This document shows positions 34,846 to 41,625 of a DNA stretch of 64,000 nucleotides, piece after piece. This DNA comes from Phycisphaerales bacterium (GTDB lineage Bacteria > Planctomycetota > Phycisphaerae > UBA1845 > Fen-1342), in NCBI GenBank assembly GCA_022839625.1, contig JALHJL010000008.1, positions 60,301-124,300 on the forward strand, given 5' to 3'. How positions within the stretch are numbered: the first letter of the stretch is position 1; each line of letters begins with the position of its first letter. The notes below the pieces were generated by a model, which was not told the origin of the DNA, made no database searches, and saw nothing but the letters and a program-made list of their open reading frames with translations. Position numbers and translations under genes: made by a program.

Positions 34846-35367
34846 TTGGTATTCCTGGTGGCGGCGTTGTCCGTGGCCGCGCCGGCCTTCGCGGCGGACG
34901 ACGATCGGGACGACGTGCGGGAGATGCAGCGCGCCACGGCCACGGCGAAGATCTCGCTCGCTCAGGCCATCGAGGTCGCCCAGCGCGAAGTGCCCGACTG
35001 CAAGGCGATCGAAGCTGAACTGAAGTGGCGGCGCGGCGGACCGCGCATTGAAGTCGAGGTGCTGGCGGGGGAAATCTGGAAGGACGTCATCATTGATGCG
35101 ATCAGCGGAAAAGTGCTAACCGTCATCGACGAGACGCCGGACGATGCGGATGATCGGGAGGAGCTGCGCCGCGATCGCGAAAACAGCGCCGCCGCCACGC
35201 GCACGTTCGCCGAGGCGCTCGCGGTGGCCGAGAAGGAGGCGAACGGCGGCAAGCCCGTCGAGATCGAGCTGATGGCCGTGGGCGGCAAGCCCGTCTACAA
35301 GGTCGAACTGCTGGTCGGTGACAAGCTGGTCAAGCGACACGTTTCGGCCGTCAAGGAGAACGAGTAG
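34846..35367 (+). CDS. Exported protein with two PepSY-like domains
   Basis: At least 173 residues, taking TTG 34846 as start. The sequence begins with a signal peptide ending in APAFA (cut before ADDDRD). Two PepSY-like units follow: TAKISLAQAIEVAQREVPDC with VEVLAGEIWKDVIIDAISGKV, and TRTFAEALAVAEKEANGG with KPVYKVELLVGDKLV. PepSY domains are small extracytoplasmic modules thought to inhibit peptidases or bind surfaces. The start is unclear: no ATG or GTG stands in frame after the GGAGG at 34813-34817; an ATC at 34822 would give a basic n-region (RARLTSG), CTG 34834 is another option. The 3' end is convergent with the AmmeMemoRadiSam operon. Confidence 0.82.
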   Translation: MVFLVAALSVAAPAFAADDDRDDVREMQRATATAKISLAQAIEVAQREVPDCKAIEAELKWRRGGPRIEVEVLAGEIWKDVIIDAISGKVLTVIDETPDDADDREELRRDRENSAAATRTFAEALAVAEKEANGGKPVEIELMAVGGKPVYKVELLVGDKLVKRHVSAVKENE

Positions 35368-35390
35368 CCGCGGTGGTTGCCCGATAAAGA

Positions 35391-35406
35391 CGCGCCTGAC
35401 GGCGCG
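35391..35406. terminator. Hairpin between convergent PepSY and radical SAM genes
   Basis: CGCGCC-TGAC-GGCGCG, perfect six-base arms. On the minus strand TCTTTAT follows, so it fits best as terminator of the AmmeMemoRadiSam operon. Short stem, so only moderate support. Confidence 0.45.
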
Positions 35407-35409
35407 CGT

Positions 35410-36651
35410 TCAGCCTGCCCGGGTTGCCTGGGTTTCCGGCACCGGCTCTTGTCGCCACCGGGGCGCAAATGCCTGCGCCTGCGACCATACGCCGGGGATG
35501 GCAGTGCTGCACTTCGGGCACTTCCCATCCTTAATCTGGTTCGACACGACTCGAAAGCCAACTCGGCGGATCAGCTCGGTGCCGCAGCCGTGGCAGTGGG
35601 TGTTCTCTCCGGGGTGCATGGGAACGTTTCCGGCGTAGACGTAGCGCACGCCGGCATCGAGGGCGATCTGCCGGGAGCGCTCCAGGGTCGCGACGGGCGT
35701 CTGCGGCAGGTTCGTGACCCGATACGTCGGGTGGAAGCGCGTGAAGTGCATCGGCACGTCGGGGCCGAGGTTCTTCACAACCCAGCGGCTCATCTGCTCG
35801 ATTTCGTCCGGCCCGTCGTTGAGGGTCGGGATGATCAGCACGACCAGCTCAAACCAGATGCCGATGTCCTTCAGCGTCTCCAGCGTCGCGAGGACCGGCT
35901 TCAGTTGCCCGGCGCACTGCTCGACGTAGAACTTCTCCTTGAACGCCTTGAGGTCGATCTTCACGCCGGTCAGTTGCTCGCAAAGCTGCCGCAGCGGCTG
36001 CTCGCGGAGGTACCCGTTGGAGATCATCACGCTGCCGACGCCCTGCGCCCGGGCGACCGCGGCCGTGTCGTGCATGTACTCGTAGAAGACGACGGGCTCT
36101 GAGTACGTGTAGGCGATGGTGGGGGACTGGCGTTTCCTGCACGCGGCCACGAGTTGCGCGGGCGTCACGCGCGTGCTCTCGACCTGCTCCGGGCGGTACT
36201 GGCTGATCCGCCAGTTCTGGCAGAACTTGCACTCGATGTTGCAGCCGGCCGTCGCGATCGAGAACGCGGTCGTCCCCGGCAGATAGTGGAACAGGGGTTT
36301 CTTCTCGATCGGGTCCACGTTGGCCGAACACAAGGTCCCATACACCAGCGTCTGGTACTCGCCGCCCTGGTTCTCGCGCACGCCGCAGTAGCCGCGTTCC
36401 ACGTCGGCGACTTCGCACTCGCGCGGACAGAGCACGCACCTGACTTTGTGGTCGGCGAGCTTCTCCCAGAACAGCGCCGGGTGCCGCACGACGCCCGTGA
36501 GCTTCGGGCCGGGCAGCTCGATGCCGCCGGCCATGTCTTGCGCCGGCACCGGGCGACCGCGGCCCAGCGCGCACGCCGCCCCGCAAGCCAGTCCCCAGCG
36601 CATCACGTCGCGCCGCGACGGGTTCGCGAAGAGATTGCCGAGCTCGTCCAC
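35410..36651 (-). CDS. AmmeMemoRadiSam system radical SAM enzyme
   Basis: 413 residues from GTG 36651, which lies two bases from the stop of the upstream gene and follows GAGGTG. The radical SAM cluster motif is AGCNIECKFCQNW (Cys138, 142, 145). Upstream cysteines in CVLCPREC (73, 76, 80) and YCGV (90), and the C-terminal HCHGC / CPKC pairs, are those of the AmmeMemoRadiSam radical SAM family (PflA-like fold). The N-terminus carries SRRDVMRWGLACGAACAL, which looks like a Tat signal and is not part of the usual enzyme. Substrate and product of the system are unknown in general. Confidence 0.9.
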   Translation of the reverse strand: MDELGNLFANPSRRDVMRWGLACGAACALGRGRPVPAQDMAGGIELPGPKLTGVVRHPALFWEKLADHKVRCVLCPRECEVADVERGYCGVRENQGGEYQTLVYGTLCSANVDPIEKKPLFHYLPGTTAFSIATAGCNIECKFCQNWRISQYRPEQVESTRVTPAQLVAACRKRQSPTIAYTYSEPVVFYEYMHDTAAVARAQGVGSVMISNGYLREQPLRQLCEQLTGVKIDLKAFKEKFYVEQCAGQLKPVLATLETLKDIGIWFELVVLIIPTLNDGPDEIEQMSRWVVKNLGPDVPMHFTRFHPTYRVTNLPQTPVATLERSRQIALDAGVRYVYAGNVPMHPGENTHCHGCGTELIRRVGFRVVSNQIKDGKCPKCSTAIPGVWSQAQAFAPRWRQEPVPETQATRAG

Positions 36652-36652
36652 G

Positions 36653-37648
36653 TTACACCTCGATGCGCTCGATCCGGTGCAGCTCGGCCGTACCGAGCCC
36701 GCGCCCGGCCGCCGTGCGGATGTGCCGCGCCGGCCGGCCATCATCGGCCAGCGAAACCAGGCCGGCCTCTTTCCGTCGCGCCTCCAGCAAGTCCGTCGCG
36801 ACGGCGTCCAACGCCACGAAGTCCGCGCCGACGATCAGCCCGCCGAACGGCCAGGCGAAGCCTGGGTGTGCCCCCGGACCAGCGTTGTACTGGGCGCGCA
36901 CAGCGTCACAGACCGTCAGTCGCCACTTCTTACCGATGTACCGATGCGCGACCACGTCCACGATGTACGGATCGCAATTGTGGTCGTGGTACTTGTTGGG
37001 GTTGTGAATCGCACCGTAGAAGTTCTTCATGCCCAGGGACACGCCGGCCAGGTTGTGGTCCTTCAGCACGGGCACCGAAATCAGAACGCTGATCTCTTCC
37101 GCGACGATCTTCGAGAACGACGACCCGATCTGGCCGCTGGTCTCGATCTTGTTCTCGTAGCCGCTGCCGGCCCGTTCGGCGTCGGTCCCCCGGCACTGCA
37201 CGCCCACACCCGACTTGTTGAGCTTGAAGCCTGCCTTTGCCAGCTCCACGTCCAGTCGGTCCCAGATGAGGATGTTTTCCGCGGGAACCTCCGCCCGCCG
37301 CAGTCCCGCGACGATGGCGTCGACGACCGCCGGCTGCGTTGCGAGCCCCAGCGCGTTTACCTTGATGCCCACACGGTCCCGCGGTCCGAAAAACTGACGC
37401 CAGGCGCTGGTGGCGTCCGCCGCGCCCGTGAGCTTTTGCAGGGCGGCGTCCAACAGTTTGCACAGGAGGTGGCGATGGTCGTTCGGGTTCCCCCGGGTCA
37501 GCGCTTCGTCGCGTGCAATGACGACGCGCGCCCCGAAGCCGCCGGGGTCATCGCCTGCGCCCAACAGACGCTCCACGCCCAGCAGCGCTCCAGCCGCGGC
37601 ACCGCTGAGGCCGGCCAGAAAACCGCGACGCGTGGTAGGCAGATACAT
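36653..37648 (-). CDS. DUF362 family protein with Tat signal
   Basis: 331 residues from ATG 37648 (GAGGA upstream). N-terminal TTRRGFLAGLSGAAAGALL is a clear twin-arginine signal. The body is the DUF362 fold, with GPRDRVGIKVNALG, ILISVPVLKDHNLAGVSLGMKNFYGAI and the C-terminal FGGLIVGADFVALDAVATDLL. Members bind iron-sulfur clusters or metals in some cases, but this one has few Cys. It sits between the Memo-AMMECR1 fusion and the radical SAM gene on the same strand, so it is likely a fourth component of the AmmeMemoRadiSam system here. Confidence 0.87.
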   Translation of the reverse strand: MYLPTTRRGFLAGLSGAAAGALLGVERLLGAGDDPGGFGARVVIARDEALTRGNPNDHRHLLCKLLDAALQKLTGAADATSAWRQFFGPRDRVGIKVNALGLATQPAVVDAIVAGLRRAEVPAENILIWDRLDVELAKAGFKLNKSGVGVQCRGTDAERAGSGYENKIETSGQIGSSFSKIVAEEISVLISVPVLKDHNLAGVSLGMKNFYGAIHNPNKYHDHNCDPYIVDVVAHRYIGKKWRLTVCDAVRAQYNAGPGAHPGFAWPFGGLIVGADFVALDAVATDLLEARRKEAGLVSLADDGRPARHIRTAAGRGLGTAELHRIERIEV

Positions 37649-37827
37649 GCTGGTCCTCGCGACTTCCCCGGTACGATGCACGACGCTCGTGCCGGCCGTC
37701 CACGCCGCTTCCCTGCGTGCGCCGGCAGTCCTCGATCACGCGCCTGGCCGGCAGCTTGCGACCAGCGCCACAGGGCAGTCTCGCGGCCGCAGCCCAGGCG
37801 ACGCTCGGCCGGGACAGAGCGCGGCCC

Positions 37828-39333
37828 TTACCCTTCCGGCTCGCCGAAGACCTCCGCTTCAAAAGAGTGTATCTGCGCCTCCGGCCGTTTCCATGCCTCC
37901 GGCGGCAGACCCGCCTTGCGGCAGAGCTCGCCGAGGAACTGCTGGCGTGTCCAGCCGCGCTCGTAGGCCACCTGCGGCAGCAGCACGCCGCGCTGCGGTC
38001 CCAGCGCGATGTGCAGGCCGTGTTGCCCGACCACAATCTCCTCCGGGCGGCTCACGGGCTTCATGGGCGTCAGGTAGCTGATCTCGATGCGAAGCGGCTC
38101 GAGCTCCCCGGCGGTGACGGGGTTGTTTACGAAGCGCGCATCCTGGCACGCGGCGACGGCGTTGTCGATCACGGCCTGGTACAGCGGACCACGGGCGACC
38201 ATGTTGCCAATGCAGCCGCGGAGTTGCTTGTGGTTCTGGAGCGTCACGAAACAAGCCCCGTCCCGTCGGAGGTCCGCCGGCAACTTGTCCGCGTCTACGG
38301 CGGGCGCGCCCTCCTTGCGCAGGAACGCGGCTACCGTCTGCCTTGCCAGGCGCAGCAACTCGCCACGCTCGGTGTCTCCCAATGTGCCCGCCCGCCGCGT
38401 GAACACGAAGGACTGGTAGGTCACGCTGTTGGCCCAGTCGCCCGTCATGCGTCCCGAGGTGTCGAAAGCGGTACGAATCCCCACCGCACCGCCGCCCATC
38501 GCGAGCGTCCGCAGCAGCAGCAGGACCGGCGCGCGGCCGCAGATCGTGTCGCTGGTCTTGGCGAGGTGGTCCGCAAACCCGTCGTAGTCACAGCGCGCCA
38601 GCGCCGCGGCGGCCTTGTCCGCCAAGTCGCGCAGCTTGTTCTCGATGTCGTCCTTGAAGGGCACATATCCGTAGTTCGGCCCATAGTGCGTGAAATCGGT
38701 GCTGGCTACGAGCAGCGTGTCCTCGTCCAGCCACGGCCGCAGTGCCTCGGCCGCCGCCGCGCATTCCTGGTCGGTCATCTGCCCGACGAGCAGCGGCACG
38801 AGCTGAAAGTCCTTGACCACGCGCTGCAGGAAGGGGAGCTGCAACTCCAGCGAATGCTCGCCCCGGTCCACGTCGGGACGCGACGCAAACAACGGGGTGC
38901 TCAGTAGTTGGTCGCAGATCTTCCGATCGACGGGGACTTCGCCGAGCGGAGTCGCGTACGCAGTCAGTTCCTGCGGCACGTCCACGCCGCGCAAACCGCC
39001 CGCGCGATGGCTGAACGCCAGTACGACGACCCGCTTGTACGTGTGTCCGCGCAGCGCCGCGTACCCGGCCGCCGCCGCGGGCGCGCTGTACCGATAGCCG
39101 GCGTGCGGCGCCACCACTGCGAACGGCTTGGCTGACAGCGGCGGGGGCGTCGCCTGCGCCAGCAGATCGTCCACGGTCTTCGCCAGCGCCGCCGAATCGC
39201 CCGGATACCAGTTCCCGGCGCAGTACGCGGGCCGGACCTTCCCAGCTTCCTGGGCAACCGCCGCGGTTCCTCCGACGACCCCCGCCACCACGGTTGCGAG
39301 CACTAGCCGCTGCGACGTCGAGCGGAGACTCAT
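37828..39333 (-). CDS. AmmeMemoRadiSam proteins B and A fused (Memo + AMMECR1), exported
   Basis: 501 residues from ATG 39333, with AAGGAG upstream. A signal peptide (1-28, ending AAVAQ) leads into the Memo domain (about 32-290). The three metal ligands of human MEMO1 have counterparts: His77 (PHAGYRYS), His109 (FSHRAGG) and Cys265 (TICGRAPV). Residues about 310-500 are the AMMECR1 domain with FVTLQNHKQLRGCIGN. Memo proteins are metal-dependent dioxygenase-like; AMMECR1 function is unknown. The fusion itself is a known form of the system, but the secretion signal places it outside the cytoplasm. First gene of the operon, followed by DUF362 after 179 bases. Confidence 0.92.
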   Translation of the reverse strand: MSLRSTSQRLVLATVVAGVVGGTAAVAQEAGKVRPAYCAGNWYPGDSAALAKTVDDLLAQATPPPLSAKPFAVVAPHAGYRYSAPAAAAGYAALRGHTYKRVVVLAFSHRAGGLRGVDVPQELTAYATPLGEVPVDRKICDQLLSTPLFASRPDVDRGEHSLELQLPFLQRVVKDFQLVPLLVGQMTDQECAAAAEALRPWLDEDTLLVASTDFTHYGPNYGYVPFKDDIENKLRDLADKAAAALARCDYDGFADHLAKTSDTICGRAPVLLLLRTLAMGGGAVGIRTAFDTSGRMTGDWANSVTYQSFVFTRRAGTLGDTERGELLRLARQTVAAFLRKEGAPAVDADKLPADLRRDGACFVTLQNHKQLRGCIGNMVARGPLYQAVIDNAVAACQDARFVNNPVTAGELEPLRIEISYLTPMKPVSRPEEIVVGQHGLHIALGPQRGVLLPQVAYERGWTRQQFLGELCRKAGLPPEAWKRPEAQIHSFEAEVFGEPEG

Positions 39334-39480
39334 GGCCGGCACTCCTTCCACCCCCAGCCGCACATTGTAACGTCCGTTTTCACCGGTGCCGAACCACAAG
39401 CGCGGCCCTCGGCGCGCGGCGCCGTTCCGAAGAGAATACGCGTTGAGCTGAGCGGGCCGCCGGCCCCGAGAGGACCGCCG

Positions 39481-40944
39481 ATGCACCCATTGCTTGACCA
39501 GCTTGAAAAGAACGCGGCCGACCGGCCCGAGCACCCGGCGGCCTGCGACCAGACCGTGTCGCTCGACTACCGCAGCTTCCGCGCCGTCGCCTGCGGCCTG
39601 GGCGCCCGTATCGCTGCACAGACCTCCCGCCCGCGGGTTGGTATTCTCGCGCCGACTTCAGCGGCGTGCGCCGCTGCCGTCTTCGCCACTTGGTACGCCG
39701 GCCGAGTCCCCGTACCGCTGAACTTCATGCTCGCGCCCGGCGAGTTGGGTAAGATCATCGCCGATGCCGGCCTTGACCTCCTCGTGACGATTGAGCGGTT
39801 CGCGCCGGCTGCGGGGGCGACCGGCCTCAAGCTGCTCGTGCTCGACGCGGAAAGTATGCAGCCCGGCCGAGGCGCGGCTCCCGACGCGGCGGGGGGGGAC
39901 GTGGCCGCCGTGATCTACACGTCGGGTACCTCCGGCGACCCCAAGGGCGTCTGCCTGACGTTCGACAATCTTGCGCGCAACGCGCAGGCCTGTGTCGAGG
40001 CCGCGGAGCTGTCCGCCGACCAGGTCTTCCTGAGCCTGTTGCCGCAGTTTCACGCGTTCGGGCTGACGGCCAACACGATTGTCCCCTTGATGATGGGGGC
40101 CACCGTACATTATCTGCCGCGCTTCAGCCCGCTGGCGGTCGTCAACACGATCGCCGAGCAACGGGTGTCCGTCTTCATCACGATCGCGAGCATGTTTGGA
40201 GCGCTGGCGGCCATGAAGGACGCACGCCCCGAGCAGTACGCGTCCCTGACGCATCCGGTCAGCGGCGGCGAGCCATTGTCTATGAAAGTCGCACAGCTCT
40301 TTGAGCAGCGCTTCGGCAAGCAGATCTTTGAGGGCTACGGGATGACCGAGGCGTCGCCGGTGGTCAGCCTGAACACGCCACGGGCCAACCGGCTGGGTTC
40401 CGTCGGCCGGCCGCTGCCGGGCATCTCCGTCGCCGCCGTGGATTTTGACGGCCGCGCTCTGCCCCCTGGTGAGGAGGGCGAGCTGGTCGTGCGCGGCCAT
40501 TGCGTGATGCACGGCTATCTGAACAAGCCGGAGCTGACCGCCGCCGCCGTACGCGCCGGCACGCTCTGGACGGGCGACATCGGCCGCGTGGACGCCGATG
40601 GCTTCGTACGCATCACCGGCCGCGCCAAGGAGATGATGATCGTCGGCGGCGAGAACGTCTTTCCGTTTGAGATCGAGCACGTGCTGCTGGATCATCCCGC
40701 CATCGCCGAATCCGCCGTGGTCGGGCTCCGCGATGATATTCGTGGGGAAGTGCCTATCGCGTTCGTGACACTGCGGCCCGAGGCGACGGCCCCGACGGAG
40801 GCTGCGCTTCGCACGTTCTGCCGAGAGCGGCTGGCGGCGTACAAAGTTCCCCGATCCATCTACATCGCCACGGACCTCCCGCGCGGACCGACGGGCAAAA
40901 TCCTGAAGCGTGCGCTGCAACCACCTCCAAATCCCGAATGTTAG
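39481..40944 (+). CDS. AMP-forming acyl-CoA synthetase / ligase
   Basis: 487 residues. Adenylation-superfamily motifs are complete: YTSGTSGDPKG (ATP loop, about 150-160), GYGMTEASPV, WTGDIGRVDADGF, GRAKEMMIVGGENVFP and the C-terminal PTGKILKR with the catalytic Lys. It activates a carboxylic acid as acyl-AMP and transfers it to CoA or a carrier; chain length cannot be read. It is somewhat short, with a lean N-terminal domain, as in bile-acid- or long-chain-type ligases of Planctomycetes. Divergent from the AmmeMemoRadiSam operon across 147 bases. Confidence 0.92.
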   Translation: MHPLLDQLEKNAADRPEHPAACDQTVSLDYRSFRAVACGLGARIAAQTSRPRVGILAPTSAACAAAVFATWYAGRVPVPLNFMLAPGELGKIIADAGLDLLVTIERFAPAAGATGLKLLVLDAESMQPGRGAAPDAAGGDVAAVIYTSGTSGDPKGVCLTFDNLARNAQACVEAAELSADQVFLSLLPQFHAFGLTANTIVPLMMGATVHYLPRFSPLAVVNTIAEQRVSVFITIASMFGALAAMKDARPEQYASLTHPVSGGEPLSMKVAQLFEQRFGKQIFEGYGMTEASPVVSLNTPRANRLGSVGRPLPGISVAAVDFDGRALPPGEEGELVVRGHCVMHGYLNKPELTAAAVRAGTLWTGDIGRVDADGFVRITGRAKEMMIVGGENVFPFEIEHVLLDHPAIAESAVVGLRDDIRGEVPIAFVTLRPEATAPTEAALRTFCRERLAAYKVPRSIYIATDLPRGPTGKILKRALQPPPNPEC

Positions 40945-41265
40945 CCGGCAGCCTTGGGCGAATCATCGTCGTAAGTAACTGTTCTTAAGTTAGTTAGGTC
41001 ATTTCAAACATGAGTGCGCAGGTGCTGCGCGTTGCCAAAAATACTTCCCTATTTTACCAAAGGCGCTATGCCCAATTTGCCGATGATGACAATGCGAAAG
41101 ACCAGCGGCCCAGACAGCGCGGGCTGCTCAAAAACGATAAGGGGCGGGAAGGCGGCGAACGTAACCGGTCTCGGGGGACTGGGCAGAGCCCGAAGTGGCG
41201 TGCCCTGTTCGTCGCGAACGCGGCGCGCACCTTCGGGTAGCGAGGCAGCGCCCGAGGTGGATGTC

Positions 41266-41334
41266 ATGTTCCTGTGGTTCTTCGAGTTCATGTCGCTGAT
41301 TTCGCATCTGGTGATCTACGGCGTCGAGGGTTAG
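41266..41334 (+). CDS. Predicted 22-residue hydrophobic peptide
   Basis: ATG 41266 is preceded by GAGGTGG with a five-base spacer. The peptide MFLWFFEFMSLISHLVIYG is nearly all hydrophobic and aromatic and ends with VEG. It would insert in the membrane. Two bases after its stop comes another small membrane ORF with its own GAGGG. Could be a small membrane peptide, an upstream leader, or chance. Confidence 0.35.
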   Translation: MFLWFFEFMSLISHLVIYGVEG

Positions 41335-41336
41335 GA

Positions 41337-41480
41337 ATGCCGCTCTGGGCATCTAGTCCTCCATTCACGCGCGTCGAGCTCCAATGGAGCTCCTACGTCG
41401 CCGGCGGGCTATGGGTGCTCGCCGGCGCGCTCGTGACGGTCCTGGCCGCCTTGTCGGGCGAGCCCGGCTGGACGGTGTAG
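41337..41480 (+). CDS. Predicted 47-residue single-pass membrane protein
   Basis: ATG 41337 follows GAGGG six bases upstream (inside the end of the 22-codon ORF). The product has a polar start (MPLWASSPPFTRVELQW) and one membrane helix (about 20-42, YVAGGLWVLAGALVTVLAAL) with a short tail SGEPGWTV. The coding stretch overlaps the two palindromes at 41376-41426, which weakens the case for a conserved protein. No family recognised. Confidence 0.35.
   Translation: MPLWASSPPFTRVELQWSSYVAGGLWVLAGALVTVLAALSGEPGWTV
41376..41426. repeat. Two palindromes in tandem
   Basis: GAGCTCC-AAT-GGAGCTC (41376-41392) and GCCGGCG...CGCCGGC (41400-41406 with 41420-41426). They resemble in style the intergenic palindromes at 30008-30150. 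Confidence 0.5.
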
Positions 41481-41625
41481 GCGACGCGGGCAACGCGCGC
41501 CCGACGCGGCGAGCGTTGCGACGGCCCGGCCGCATTGCTGCCCACGGCATCACAGTGCCCGGGCGGCGTGCGGCATTCTGGTGATAGTTGCGGCAGCGCC
41601 GCAGTAAGCGGGGGAAATCGTTTTC

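Larger units (their letters stand above)
40945..41625. other. 680-base gap with AT-rich start, tiny ORFs and palindromes
   Basis: The first 120 bases (about 40970-41065) are clearly less GC-rich than the surroundings. GCGCAG-GTG-CTGCGC (41016-41030) forms a small hairpin behind the acyl-CoA synthetase gene. Further on, CTTCGGG (about 41231) can pair with CCCGAGG (about 41251), and two near-copies of GCAG(A/C)GCCCGA(A/G)GTGG occur (about 41193 and 41246), so a structured RNA is possible. Two short membrane ORFs (41266-41334, 41337-41480) and a palindrome pair follow. I recognise no known RNA here. Confidence 0.5.
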
